Shown: piece by piece, positions 53,250 to 62,092 of the stretch
How the letters are laid out: each line of letters starts with the position of its first letter
How positions within the stretch are numbered: the stretch's first letter is position 1
NCBI RefSeq assembly: GCF_036231355.1
Contig: NZ_CP109496.1
Coordinates: 7,316,001-7,380,000 of the forward strand
DNA from: Streptomyces sp. NBC_01431
Lineage (GTDB): Bacteria; Actinomycetota; Actinomycetes; Streptomycetales; Streptomycetaceae
DNA: 64,000 bases
Direction of reading: 5' to 3'
Notes under the pieces: generated by a model
The model's input: only the letters and a program-made list of their open reading frames with translations
Told to the model about the DNA's origin: nothing
The model's database searches: none
Translations under genes and position numbers: made by a program

Positions 53250-54029
53250 TCAGCTCTGCTGTTTTGGGGCGGCCAGGCTTTGCAGTGCCCCGGCGAGCTG
53301 GTCCGCGGTGAGCGGCGGGGTGGGCAGGGGAGCCGCGGCCTCGGCGCGCAGGCCGGCGAGGAGCAGGTGGAGGTGGCGCAGCCAGGCGCCGGGGGCGGTC
53401 GTCATGGACGCGGGGACGACGCGCCCGAGGGCGGCCAGCATGAAGAGGAGGTCCTCTACGGTGACGTCGTCGCGCATGGCGCCCTGCTCCTGGGCACGGC
53501 CGATCAGCAGCGAGATCGTCTGGTGGTGGTGGGCTTTGAGCGCGTCCAGGGAGGGAATGTCCTGGATCCCCGTGGTCATCAGGTCGTTGGCGCCCCGGTC
53601 GGCGGCCAGGCCTTCGAAGATGTGCTGGAGATAGCGGACCAGGCCCTCCCAAGCGTCTTCGGTGTTCCGGGCCTCCTCGCCGCGGCGGATGGTGTCGTTG
53701 AGCGAGTCACCGAAGACCGCCTCGATGAGCGCGCCCCGAGTGGGGAAGCGCCGGTAGAGGGTGGCGTTGCCGACGCCCGCGCGACGGGCGATGTCGTCCA
53801 GCGGCGCATCCACGCCCTGCTCGGCGTAGAGCTCGCGGGCCGCGGCGATGAGCAACTCGCGGTTGCGCAGGGCGTCCCGCCGCAACGGGGCCCGGCCGTA
53901 GTCCGGGACCGGGCTGTCGTGCCGGGCCCGGTCGCTGCCTCGCCCCGGGCTGGCGCTCTGCGGCCCGCTGTCGTCTCCCGGCGTCGCATCGCCCCCTGCC
54001 GGTGTCCCGCCGCTGTGCCCAGCGCTCAC
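53250..54029 (-). CDS. TetR-family transcriptional regulator
   Basis: 259 residues, GTG 54029. A polar N-terminal extension of about 50 residues precedes the helix-turn-helix: RDALRNRELLIAAARELYAEQG, DDIARRAGVGNATLYRRFPTRGALIEAVF. The C-terminal ligand domain has LEGLAADRGAND-like helices and a family ending typical of drug-efflux repressors. It is divergent from the P450 gene with two inverted repeats between. It probably represses itself, the P450 and possibly the MFS gene downstream. Confidence 0.93.
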   Translation of the reverse strand: MSAGHSGGTPAGGDATPGDDSGPQSASPGRGSDRARHDSPVPDYGRAPLRRDALRNRELLIAAARELYAEQGVDAPLDDIARRAGVGNATLYRRFPTRGALIEAVFGDSLNDTIRRGEEARNTEDAWEGLVRYLQHIFEGLAADRGANDLMTTGIQDIPSLDALKAHHHQTISLLIGRAQEQGAMRDDVTVEDLLFMLAALGRVVPASMTTAPGAWLRHLHLLLAGLRAEAAAPLPTPPLTADQLAGALQSLAAPKQQS

Positions 54030-54096
54030 AGTCCCTCACCACTCCCGCCGTGCGCCGGGTGGCTCTTCCGGCGCCGCCCGCGTGTCATGACCAGCA

Positions 54097-54141
54097 CCCT
54101 AACAACAAACCGTGGACCGCTCCCCGGTTCGCTGTTAGGGT
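54097..54141 (+). promoter_or_regulatory. P450 promoter within an imperfect inverted repeat
   Basis: TGGACC (54113-54118) and TAGGGT (54136-54141) are spaced 17 bases, a good Streptomyces sigma-HrdB-type pair pointing to the P450. The same stretch is bounded by CCCTAACA...AAACCG (54097-54112) and CGGTT...TGTTAGGG (54125-54140), arms that match at 14 of 16 positions. The reverse strand therefore has TAGGGT too, facing the TetR gene. Confidence 0.55.
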
Positions 54142-54149
54142 CGGGCGCC

Positions 54150-54171
54150 AAGTGGGGAATACTCCCCACTT
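54150..54171. promoter_or_regulatory. TetR-type operator in front of the P450
   Basis: AAGTGGGGA and TCCCCACTT are perfect 9-bp arms around a four-base centre, giving 20 of 22 symmetrical positions. It sits right after the predicted P450 promoter, over or just past the transcription start, an ideal place for repression by the divergent TetR protein. Confidence 0.7.
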
Positions 54172-54237
54172 AGTCCCGCCTCGCTTGGTGAGGCAGGGCC
54201 TGACCGAGCCATGGCCCAACGACGAAGGGACCAATCC

Positions 54238-55449
54238 GTGAGCACGATGCCCGCGTTCGAGACTCTCGCACCGGCCGGCACAGATTTCGCCGCCGACCCC
54301 TATCCCGTCTACGCCCACCTGCGCGAGCAGGGCGCGGTACACCGGGTGCCCACCGGAGACGCCGGTGACATCTGGGTGATCCTGGGGCACGAGGAAGTAC
54401 GGAACGCGCTCACCGACGTCCGGCTCAGCAACGACGTCCGTCACTCCTCCCGCTGGACGGGCGACGGTGGTCACGCGATCGGCCGCAACATGCTCCAGAC
54501 CGACGCGCCTGAGCACACCCGGCTGCGCAAGCTGGTCGCCGGGGAGTTCAGCGCCCGCCGGATCGAGTCGCTGCGCCCGCGCATTCAGCAGCTGACCGAT
54601 GAACTCCTCGACGCCATCGCCCCGTTGGCCGGCGCCGATCTCGTGGAGTCGCTCGCGCGACCGTTGCCCGTAGCCGTCATCTGCGAACTGCTCGGTGTGC
54701 CGGCCGAGGACCAGGAGCCCTTCCGGGTGTGGTCCCACGACATGGTCTTCCCGCCCACTCCCCAGGCCGGCCTGACAGCGGCCAAGTCGATGACCGACTA
54801 CCTCACCGGTCTGCTCCGCGCCAAGGACCGTTCGCCGGGCGACGACCTGCTCAGCGCACTCGTGCGGGCCCGAGACGCGGAAGGTGCCCGGCTCGGCCCG
54901 GAGGAACTGCTCGGCATGGCGTTCGTACTGCTCGTCGCAGGCCACGAAACCACCGTCAACCTGCTCTCCAACGGGACGTACGCCCTGCTCACCCACCCCG
55001 AGCAGTTCACCGCGCTGCGTGCGGACCGGTCGCTGCTCGAAGGCGCCATCGAGGAAATGCTCCGGTACGAGGGACCGGTGACGTCCTCGGCGTACCGCTG
55101 GGCCACCGAGGACGTGGAGATCGACGGTGTGACCATCCCGGCCGGGGAAGCCGTCCTGATCCTGCTGGGATCGGCCTCCCGGGACCCCCGCCGCTTCCCC
55201 GACCCGGACGAGTTCGACATCCGCCGGCCCCGCGCGGGCGGCGGCGCCGGGCACCTCGCCTTCGGGCACGGCATCCACCACTGCCTCGGCGCCCCGCTCG
55301 CCCGCCTGGAGGCCACGGTCGCCTTCACCGCGCTACTCGACCGCTTCCCCGACCTCGCGCTCGCCGCGGACCCCGCCGAACTGCCCTGGCGCCCCGGCCT
55401 GATCAGGGGTCTGGACCGGCTGCCGGTCCGATACGGCGCCCGCAGCTGA
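54238..55449 (+). CDS. Cytochrome P450
   Basis: 403 residues from GTG 54238, which has AAGGGA seven bases upstream; the ATG at 54211 lacks a site. Motifs are complete: I-helix AGHETT (234-239), K-helix ExxR (Glu273-Arg276), and the haem loop FGHGIHHCLG (342-351) with Cys349. Length and motifs are those of bacterial class I P450s (CYP105/107-like). It hydroxylates or epoxidises an unknown substrate. No ferredoxin gene is adjacent, so it must borrow redox partners. It is divergent from a TetR gene with palindromic operators between. Confidence 0.95.
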   Translation: MSTMPAFETLAPAGTDFAADPYPVYAHLREQGAVHRVPTGDAGDIWVILGHEEVRNALTDVRLSNDVRHSSRWTGDGGHAIGRNMLQTDAPEHTRLRKLVAGEFSARRIESLRPRIQQLTDELLDAIAPLAGADLVESLARPLPVAVICELLGVPAEDQEPFRVWSHDMVFPPTPQAGLTAAKSMTDYLTGLLRAKDRSPGDDLLSALVRARDAEGARLGPEELLGMAFVLLVAGHETTVNLLSNGTYALLTHPEQFTALRADRSLLEGAIEEMLRYEGPVTSSAYRWATEDVEIDGVTIPAGEAVLILLGSASRDPRRFPDPDEFDIRRPRAGGGAGHLAFGHGIHHCLGAPLARLEATVAFTALLDRFPDLALAADPAELPWRPGLIRGLDRLPVRYGARS

Positions 55450-55555
55450 GACGCGAAGCCGACGCACCGCGCCCGCGGCCCTCGCTCATCCCCCAGCCCG
55501 GGTTTCGGTGGGCACCGCGCCGGGCCACAGGGTGGTTCCGAATCGGGTGGTGAGC

Positions 55556-55596
55556 TCGCCGCGGGGGAGGGGTGGTGGCGGTGTCCCCCGCGGCGA
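55556..55596. terminator. Bidirectional terminator between P450 and M1 peptidase
   Basis: TCGCCGCGGGGGA and TCCCCCGCGGCGA form a 13-bp perfect stem with a 15-base loop between two convergent genes. Confidence 0.8.
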
Positions 55597-55608
55597 ACCG
55601 GTGACGTC

Positions 55609-57468
55609 TCAGCCGTCGATGCGGTGCTGGGTCCAGAACGAGGTCAGGTCGGTGGCCGTCGCGGCCTGGGCGGCTGCCTTGAACTCGGCCGTCGTCGAGA
55701 CGCCGTACCAGTGCGAAATGGCGTAGTCCTTCAGCAGTTTGGCCATGACGCTGTCACCGAGAACGCGTCGCAGGTCGTGCAGGGCGCACTTGCCGTAGTC
55801 GTAGACGACGGTCGAGTAGCGGGAGGAGTTGGCGTCCCAGTAGGCCATCGAGTTGGTGATCTTCTCGCTGCTGGAGGCCCAGGAGACGCTGCTCCAGCAG
55901 TTGGCGCCGGTCTTGTTCAGCGCCAGGTCGGTGGCGTAGTCGGTGAACGCCTCGTCCAGCCAGGGGCTGTTGTACTCGTCGTCGCCGACGATGCCGTACC
56001 ACCACTGGTGCCCGATCTCATGGGTGAGGGCCGTGGTACTGACCAGATCGAGGACGAACCCGGGGTACTCCATGCCGCCGAACCAGAAGTTGTTGTCGAG
56101 TACGGCGTCCAGCTCACCGTACGGGTAGGCGCCGAACCTGGCCGCGTGGGCATCCACGGCCGACTTCGCCGTGGTGAGCATCGACTGGGCGCTGGCCGAG
56201 CTGATGCCCGAGACGGAGTAGACGTTGACCGGGGTGCCGGCCGCGGAGGTGCCGGAGATCTTGCTGAAGGGGCCGGCCGCCCAGGCGAAGTCACGGACCT
56301 TGGAGGCAGTGGCGGTGGTGATGGTGCGGCCACTGGACCCGGGGGTGTCGGCCGAGATGCCGGTGGCCGGTATCAGCAGGCTGCTCGGGTGGTCGAGGGC
56401 GACCTTGAAGTCGGCGGCCAGGGAGTAGAAGGACTCGCCGTTGTTCGTGTACGGGTCGAGGTGCCAGCCCGCTCCGTCCTTGACCGCGAGGACCGGCAGG
56501 GCGTTGCCGATGAAGCTGAAGGCCCCGTCGGACCCGAAACGGTCGGCGCCGCTGGGCACGGTGATGCCCAGGTCGAAGCCGATGGTGGCGGACTGACCCT
56601 GGGCCAGCGGCGTTGGCAGGCCGACTTCGAGAGCCGTGCAGCCCACCGAGAGGTTGCCCGCGGTGCCTCCGGTGAGGTTGCCGACCGTGATCGGCATGGC
56701 GGAGCAGGTGCCGTGGTAGTTGTCCCACAGCCTCAGGTAGACCTCGCTGAGCGCAGTGGACGAGGCGTTGGTGAAGGTCACGCTCTCGTGCCCGGTCCAC
56801 CCGGTGCCGTCCGCGTTGCTGCTGAGACTGACGTTGTACGAGGGTGCGGCCGGGGTGCGGGTGGAATCGCCGGGCGGGGTCGAGCCGCCGGAGGTGTTCA
56901 GGGCGACGTCGTCCACGACGAAGCTCGTCTGGAGGCTGGAGTCCTCCGTGCCGGTGAAGCCGATGGTCACGGTCTGCCCGGCGAACCCCGACACGTCGAA
57001 CGACTTCTGTGCGTAACCGGTGTTCTCGTCGAGGTTTGAGTACGTGGCCAGCGTCGTACTGCCGATCTTCGCCGTCAGCTTGTCGTACGCGGTGGACGAC
57101 GTCGTCTCGTCGGTGTCGATGTGCAGCCAGAAGGTGAGTGTGGCGGTGCTGCACCCGGACGGGATGGTGACGCTCTGGGAGAGGGTGTCGGTGTGCGTGC
57201 TTCCGACGCCGTTGAGCCAGGCGAAGCTGCTGCCGCTGTGGGCGCTCTGTCCGGCGCGGTTGGTGATCACACCGCTCGACGACTGGCTCCAGGGCGAAGT
57301 GCCGCTCTCGAAGCCGCCGTTGGAAACCAGCTGGGCCGGGGAGCAGGCTGCGGCGCGCGGGGCCTGCTCCTGTGCGGCCGCCGCCGGGGTGGCGGGGAGG
57401 GAGACGGCGGCCAACGCGGCGACGGCACTCGCGGTCGCGGCGAGGGCCTTGTGGGGGGTGGATCTCAC
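55609..57468 (-). CDS. Secreted M1-family metallopeptidase with N-terminal beta-sandwich domain
   Basis: 619 residues from GTG 57468, with AAAGGAG six bases upstream. A signal peptide (HKALAATASAVAALAAVSLPATPAAAA) is followed by a beta-sandwich of about 150 residues (LVSNGGFESGTSPW, AHSGSSFAWLNG), resembling a carbohydrate-binding or P-type jelly roll. The M1 body has the exopeptidase-type motif GGMEYPG (464-470), the zinc site HEIGHQWW (483-490) and the third ligand Glu506 in WLDEAFTDY. It probably trims peptides outside the cell. The classical GAMEN motif is changed to GGMEY. It is monocistronic. Confidence 0.92.
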   Translation of the reverse strand: MRSTPHKALAATASAVAALAAVSLPATPAAAAQEQAPRAAACSPAQLVSNGGFESGTSPWSQSSSGVITNRAGQSAHSGSSFAWLNGVGSTHTDTLSQSVTIPSGCSTATLTFWLHIDTDETTSSTAYDKLTAKIGSTTLATYSNLDENTGYAQKSFDVSGFAGQTVTIGFTGTEDSSLQTSFVVDDVALNTSGGSTPPGDSTRTPAAPSYNVSLSSNADGTGWTGHESVTFTNASSTALSEVYLRLWDNYHGTCSAMPITVGNLTGGTAGNLSVGCTALEVGLPTPLAQGQSATIGFDLGITVPSGADRFGSDGAFSFIGNALPVLAVKDGAGWHLDPYTNNGESFYSLAADFKVALDHPSSLLIPATGISADTPGSSGRTITTATASKVRDFAWAAGPFSKISGTSAAGTPVNVYSVSGISSASAQSMLTTAKSAVDAHAARFGAYPYGELDAVLDNNFWFGGMEYPGFVLDLVSTTALTHEIGHQWWYGIVGDDEYNSPWLDEAFTDYATDLALNKTGANCWSSVSWASSSEKITNSMAYWDANSSRYSTVVYDYGKCALHDLRRVLGDSVMAKLLKDYAISHWYGVSTTAEFKAAAQAATATDLTSFWTQHRIDG

Positions 57469-57875
57469 ACGAAACTCCTTTGCGGCGGCCGGGATTCTCC
57501 GGCCTGCTCGGTGGCTGTTGGCCGGCCTGGGTGTGCCGGACACAGCCGAGGGCTGCGCGTATCGCCTGCGCGATCGCTGAGGTGAGACTTCTGCTGTCGT
57601 CCTGAGGACAGGGCGACAGTGGGAAGCGTCGCAGCATTGACCGAGTCATGCCAATAGTGGAGCTTGAAGTGTTCGGGCTCGGGCCGGTGTTGGTGCCGCG
57701 GCGCTCCCACCACCCGATGGCGAGGGTGGAAGCGCCCCAAATCCCTTAATTTCAGGCCTGGTTGACGCACGGTACGGCGCGACACGGCGTAGTAGCAGGT
57801 CGGTTGGCCCGGTCGCGATTCGTGACAATGGCCGTCTACGCCGCCCCGTACGTCACACCGTGGTGGCGCCCCCGG
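57469..57875. other. Intergenic region of about 407 bases
   Basis: It lies upstream of the M1 peptidase gene on the minus strand and downstream of the dienelactone hydrolase gene. No gene, repeat or convincing hairpin was seen; a short AT-richer stretch near 57640-57680 may carry the peptidase promoter. Confidence 0.45.
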
Positions 57876-58637
57876 TTACATCGCCCGGTCGAGGAGGGCG
57901 AGCAGTTCGCGCCAGTGCCGGTCCTCCGCGGCGGGGTTGTGGGCGGAGGTGTCGGCCTGGGTGAAGCCGTGGTGCGCGCCCTCGTAGACCTCGCTCCGGT
58001 GGCGGACGCCCGCGGTCTCCAGCGCCTTGTCGAGGAGGTCGATCTGCTCGGCCGGATTCGACCTGTCCTGGTCGGCGTGGCCGAAGTACACCTCGGCCGT
58101 GATCCGATCGGCCAGCAGGTGCGGGCTGTCCGGTGACTCGGTGGCCAGCCGCCCGCCGTGGAAGCCCGCCATGGCCGCGACGCGCTCCGGGTACGTTCCC
58201 GTGGTGCGCAGTGCGAGGCCCGCGCCCATGCAGTACCCCGTGATTCCGACCGGGCCGTCGGCGACCAGCGGGGAGGCGGCCAGCCAGTCGAGATAGGCGC
58301 CGGCGTCGCGCATCGCGAGCTCCGGGGTGAGGCTCTGCACGATCGGCATGATCCGCTGGAAGATGTCCGGCCGCTCGGCGGTGTCGATGAACTCGGGCAG
58401 TTCGAGCACAGGGGCGTGGCCGTGGCGGTAGAAGACGTTGGGGACCAGCACGGTGTATCCGGCCGCGGCCAGCCGGTCCGCCATCTGCTTCAGCCAGGGG
58501 CGGAGCCCGAAGGCGTCCATGTAGAGCAGGACCCCGGGGTGCGGGCTGCCGTCGGCCGGATGGCTGAGGTAGGCGTCGGCGACGCCATCGGGTGTGGTGA
58601 TGTCGAGGGACGTACTGGCCACTGAGGGCATGGTCAC
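57876..58637 (-). CDS. Dienelactone hydrolase-family protein
   Basis: 253 residues from GTG 58637, chosen because AGAAGGAAG lies six bases upstream; ATG 58655 and 58631 are alternatives. The nucleophile is Cys136 in GITGYCMGAG, as in dienelactone hydrolase, not the Ser of lipases. Asp in FGHADQDRSNP and His in EGAHHGFTQ complete the triad. DLH proteins open dienelactones in chlorocatechol breakdown, but many actinobacterial members have other, unknown esters. It is divergent from an NTF2-like gene. Confidence 0.92.
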   Translation of the reverse strand: MTMPSVASTSLDITTPDGVADAYLSHPADGSPHPGVLLYMDAFGLRPWLKQMADRLAAAGYTVLVPNVFYRHGHAPVLELPEFIDTAERPDIFQRIMPIVQSLTPELAMRDAGAYLDWLAASPLVADGPVGITGYCMGAGLALRTTGTYPERVAAMAGFHGGRLATESPDSPHLLADRITAEVYFGHADQDRSNPAEQIDLLDKALETAGVRHRSEVYEGAHHGFTQADTSAHNPAAEDRHWRELLALLDRAM

Positions 58638-58915
58638 GGTTTGCTTCCTTCTCATGAGCTATGGGGAAGAGGAGGTTGTCAACGCTTCGACGGTCAAGGG
58701 TAGTTCGCCTCTTGGTGGTGCTTGGGCCGTGGCGTCGTCAGCGGGGCCGCAGCCGCGCTGACGAGTCACACCACAAGAGCCCCTGCGCGCGGGGCCCGGC
58801 GCCCCCGGGCCGATGCGGGTGGGAACGACTACGGGCACGCGGCGCACCGGGCCGCTTGGCGCGGAAGGTGTCCTACGGTGGTGGGCAACGGCCGGCCTCC
58901 CACCAAGGACATCCC

Positions 58916-59254
58916 ATGAGCGACGATCCGGTGCGCATCGTTGAAGCGGCATTCCGGTACTTCCGGTCACAGGACCGCGAGGCGGCTCTGCCCCTCTACG
59001 CCGACGACTTCACCTTCACCAGTCCCCAGGACGATCACATCGACAGGGCGGCGTTCTTCGAGCGCTGTTTCCCCACCGCCGACCGGTTCAGGGAGCAGCG
59101 GCTGCTGCACATCACCCCCGGGGACCGGGAACTCGTCTTCGTCCACTACGAGTACGAACTCGCCACAGGCGACCGGTACCGCAACGTCGAGACGATCACG
59201 GTGCGCGACGGACGCATCCAGGAGGTCGAGGTCTTCTTCGGCGGCAAGGTGTGA
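58916..59254 (+). CDS. SnoaL-type NTF2-like protein
   Basis: 112 residues, ATG 58916 with AAGGAC upstream. The fold signature is clear: VRIVEAAFRYFRSQDREAALPLYADDFTFTSP, then the strands FVHYEYELATGDRYRNVETITVRDGRIQEVEVFFG. SnoaL-like proteins include polyketide cyclases and ketosteroid isomerase relatives; small ones may bind or isomerise hydrophobic ligands. It is the second NTF2-like protein in the window and not closely alike the first. It is divergent from the dienelactone hydrolase. Confidence 0.9.
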   Translation: MSDDPVRIVEAAFRYFRSQDREAALPLYADDFTFTSPQDDHIDRAAFFERCFPTADRFREQRLLHITPGDRELVFVHYEYELATGDRYRNVETITVRDGRIQEVEVFFGGKV

Positions 59255-59381
59255 CCCGGCCACGGACCGGAGCCGTTGCGGACCACCGCCCGGCACGGGA
59301 GCTCACCGGCGCCCCGGCTCTCGGCTCACCGGCTTGCCGGCACCGCCTTCTCGTCGCGTGCAGGATCCAGCCGCCGGGCGG

Positions 59382-60926
59382 TCACGGGCCGGAGGCGTCC
59401 CGGTCGGGGAGACCGGGGTCCCGGTCCGGGAGTTCGTCGGCCCGCGAGGCGGCGCCGGTGATGTTGCGAGCCATGCCCCCGAAGACCACGGAGTGGAAGG
59501 GCGCCACGCTCCACCAGTACAAGTGCCCCAGGAGCCCGTGCGGATGGAACAGCGCGCGCTGGCGGTAGACGGCGCGGCCGTTCGGGCCCGGCTCGCAGTA
59601 CATCTCCAGCCAGGCCAGCCCCGGCAGCCGCATTTCGGCGCGCAGCCTCAGCAGATGACCCGGCTCGATCTCTTCTACTCGCCAGAAGTCCAGCGAGTCG
59701 CCCACGCGCAGCCGGTTCGCATCGCGGCGGCCACGACGCAGGCCCACCCCGCCCACCAGACGGTCGAGCCAGCCGCGCACGCTCCAGGCGAGTGGGAAGG
59801 AGTACCAGCCGTTGTCACCGCCGATGCCCTCGATCACCCGCCACAGTGCCTGCTGGGAGGCGTCGGTGGGCAGTTCGCGGCGATCCGTGTAGAGGCTGCC
59901 GCCCGCCCAGGCCGGGTCGGTGGGCAGCGGGTCGCTGGGGGCGCCGGACAGGGAGGCGGACGACCAGCGGGTGGTGACCTGGGCCTCGCGAACCCGCCGT
60001 AGAGCCAAGGCCAGTGCCTCGTCGAAGCCGACCGGAGCGCCGGGCGGATCGGGCACGTACCGCTCGATGTCGTGCTCGTGGCAGACGACTTCGTGGCGGA
60101 GCGACTCGGCCAGTGGGCGGGCCAGGCCGCGTGGTACGGGCGTGACCAGGCCGATCCAGTGACTGGACAGACCAGGGGTCAGCATCGGCACGCGCAGGAT
60201 CAGGCGGTGGGGAAGCCCCGCGACGCGGGCGTAGCGGTGCATCATCGCTTCGTAGGTGAGAACGTCGGGGCCTCCGATGTCGAACCACCGGTTGACGTCG
60301 TCGGGCATCGTGGCGCTGCCCACCAGGTAACGCAGCACATCGCGCACCGCGATCGGCTGGATCCGGGTGCTCACCCAGCTCGGGGTGACCATGACGGGAA
60401 GCCGCTCGGTGAGGTAGCGCAGCATCTCGAAGGACGCCGAACCGGAGCCGATGATGACCGCCGCACGCAACGCCGTCGTTGGCACGGGGGACTGGAGAAA
60501 GACCTCACCGACTTCGGCGCGCGAGCGCAGGTGCGGGGAGAGGTCGTGCGGTGGGACGTCCGCGGGCACGAGACCGCCGAGGTAGACGATGCGCCGGACG
60601 CCCGCAGCGTGTGCCTGGGCGGCGAAGGCGCGGGATGCCTCGCGGTCGGTCGCCTCGAAGCCGGAGCCGGTCCCCAGAGCGTGGACCAGGTAGTACGCGA
60701 CATCGATCCCCCGCATCGCGCCGGTGAGCGACGCTGCGTCGGTCACATCGCCGCGCACCACCTCGACATCGCCGGCCCACGGGTGGTCACGGAGCTTCTC
60801 GGGCGATCGTGCCAGGCAGCGCACGTGATGCCCGGCGGCGAGGAGTCCGGGGACCAGCCGACCCCCGATGTAACCCGTCGCGCCCGCCACCAGGCAGTGC
60901 AGCCGGGGTGCGTCTCCGCTTGCCAT
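59382..60926 (-). CDS. NAD(P)-binding SDR-type protein fused to a DUF2867 domain
   Basis: 514 residues, ATG 60926, with GGAGG five bases upstream. The N-terminal Rossmann part starts LHCLVAGATGYIGGRLVPGLL with GATGYIG (15-21), then MRGIDVAYYLVHALGTG and VRRIVYLGGLVP. About residues 330-480 (LPTDASQQALWRVIEGIGGDNGWYSFPLAW, DSLDFWRVEEIEPGHLLRLRAEM, FHPHGLLGHLYWWSVAPFHSVVF) are the DUF2867 domain. The YxxxK catalytic pair of true reductases is not evident, so it may bind NAD(P)H without reducing a carbonyl. These fused proteins are common in actinobacteria and of unknown role. Confidence 0.9.
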   Translation of the reverse strand: MASGDAPRLHCLVAGATGYIGGRLVPGLLAAGHHVRCLARSPEKLRDHPWAGDVEVVRGDVTDAASLTGAMRGIDVAYYLVHALGTGSGFEATDREASRAFAAQAHAAGVRRIVYLGGLVPADVPPHDLSPHLRSRAEVGEVFLQSPVPTTALRAAVIIGSGSASFEMLRYLTERLPVMVTPSWVSTRIQPIAVRDVLRYLVGSATMPDDVNRWFDIGGPDVLTYEAMMHRYARVAGLPHRLILRVPMLTPGLSSHWIGLVTPVPRGLARPLAESLRHEVVCHEHDIERYVPDPPGAPVGFDEALALALRRVREAQVTTRWSSASLSGAPSDPLPTDPAWAGGSLYTDRRELPTDASQQALWRVIEGIGGDNGWYSFPLAWSVRGWLDRLVGGVGLRRGRRDANRLRVGDSLDFWRVEEIEPGHLLRLRAEMRLPGLAWLEMYCEPGPNGRAVYRQRALFHPHGLLGHLYWWSVAPFHSVVFGGMARNITGAASRADELPDRDPGLPDRDASGP

Positions 60927-61296
60927 GAGTGCCTCCGACTCCGGCGGCCTCGGCTCGGCACGCCACGTGTGAACGCGATCCTTCCAGCCGGAGGGGGTCG
61001 GCCGCCGCAGGCCCGCAGGTGGTGGGCGGGTCGAACGGGTGGCTCTTCGAGCGAGACCGGGGCGTCACGGTCGCCGACTCGCGCGGCGGTTCCGGGCGAG
61101 CTGGTGCGGAGGTTCTGGCCGAGGTGGCCGACGCTCCGTACGACGAGACCGGGGCATCGCGGTTGCCGCCTTGCGCGGAGGTTCTGGCCAGGTGGCCGAC
61201 TCCCCGTCCGAGCGGCGCGCGAACTTCTTGAGCCGGTCAACGAGAAGACCGCCGACAATCGCCCATGCCCCCTGCGGGGCCACCGCCGCTCGGCAG
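60927..61296. other. Intergenic region with imperfect repeats
   Basis: 370 bases without a convincing gene; see the repeat at 61053-61200. The stretch looks like decayed duplicated sequence. Confidence 0.5.
61053..61200. repeat. Imperfect direct repeat, two copies
   Basis: Copy one (61053-61132) and copy two (61145-61200) share GAGACCGGGGC, then CGGT-GCCG with single changes, and end in GCGGAGGTTCTGGCC followed by AGGTGGCCGAC. Copy two lacks about 24 bases of the middle of copy one. Confidence 0.7.
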
Positions 61297-61887
61297 TCAG
61301 CCGTGCTGTTCGCCGTCGAAGTGCCAGGCCGCCAGGTCGCGGTAGCGGATCGGTTCGGGTCCGCGGCCGAAATTGCTGACGACCAGGTGCAGCCGTTCGG
61401 CCCGCCAACGGCGGCCGACGAATCCGGCGAGCCCGGCGGCGGTCTCCACCGCCGAGGAGGGGTCGTCCCGGCGGGCGCGGGCCAGCGTCAGATGGGGGCG
61501 CAGCGGCCGGTCCTCGAAGGCCACACCGCAGTCCTTGACGATGCCGCGCACTTCCGCGGCGAGCCCGTGCAGCCCTTCGAGGTCCCCCTCGATCCCGGTC
61601 CACAGCACCCGCTCGTCGAAGTGCCCGCCACCGCGCAGCGCCAGCTCGACGGGACGGCGGGCGCCGGCCAGCTCCGCGAGTGGCGGGCGGAGCAGCGCGA
61701 TGGTCGCGACCGGAAGCTCACCGAGGAACGCCAGGGTGATGTGCCAGTCCTCGATGCGGTTCCACCGCATGCGCGGGTACGCCTCGTAGGCAGAGCGCAG
61801 TTCCCGCGCCAGCCCCTCCTTCGCCTCGTCCGGCGGCGCGAGGGCGATGAACGCGCGGACGGTCGCGGACTGAATGTGCTCGTTCAC
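61297..61887 (-). CDS. thpR: RNA 2',3'-cyclic phosphodiesterase (2'-5' RNA ligase family)
   Basis: 196 residues, GTG 61887. The two catalytic H-x-T-x motifs are present: HITL (49-52) and HLTL (132-135). The start RAFIALAPPDEAKEGL and DWHITLAFLGELP are typical. The family opens 2',3'-cyclic phosphates or joins 2'-5' linkages in RNA. It is not linked to a repair partner here. GGAGT lies about eight bases upstream. Confidence 0.93.
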   Translation of the reverse strand: MNEHIQSATVRAFIALAPPDEAKEGLARELRSAYEAYPRMRWNRIEDWHITLAFLGELPVATIALLRPPLAELAGARRPVELALRGGGHFDERVLWTGIEGDLEGLHGLAAEVRGIVKDCGVAFEDRPLRPHLTLARARRDDPSSAVETAAGLAGFVGRRWRAERLHLVVSNFGRGPEPIRYRDLAAWHFDGEQHG

Positions 61888-61998
61888 AAAAAGGACTCCG
61901 TGCCGTATCCGGATGCATCAGCCGTCGCCCGCTTCGTACGGGGCGTACGCCGCCACTATGCAACGCGGGCTCCCCGGCCCTTTGCCCGGCCCGGGAAA

Positions 61999-62047
61999 CA
62001 GCAGAGGCCGGCTCGTCGCCACGGGGGCGTCGAACCGGCCTCTGCTG
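61999..62047 (-). terminator. Terminator after argG
   Basis: CAGCAGAGGCCGG (61999-62011) pairs exactly with CCGGCCTCTGCTG (62035-62047), with a 23-base loop that can add more pairing. It lies 45 bases after the argG stop. Confidence 0.8.
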
Positions 62048-62092
62048 GTACTGGGATCTCCCCGAGCCTTCGTCCGTGGCCCGGCGGAGGGG

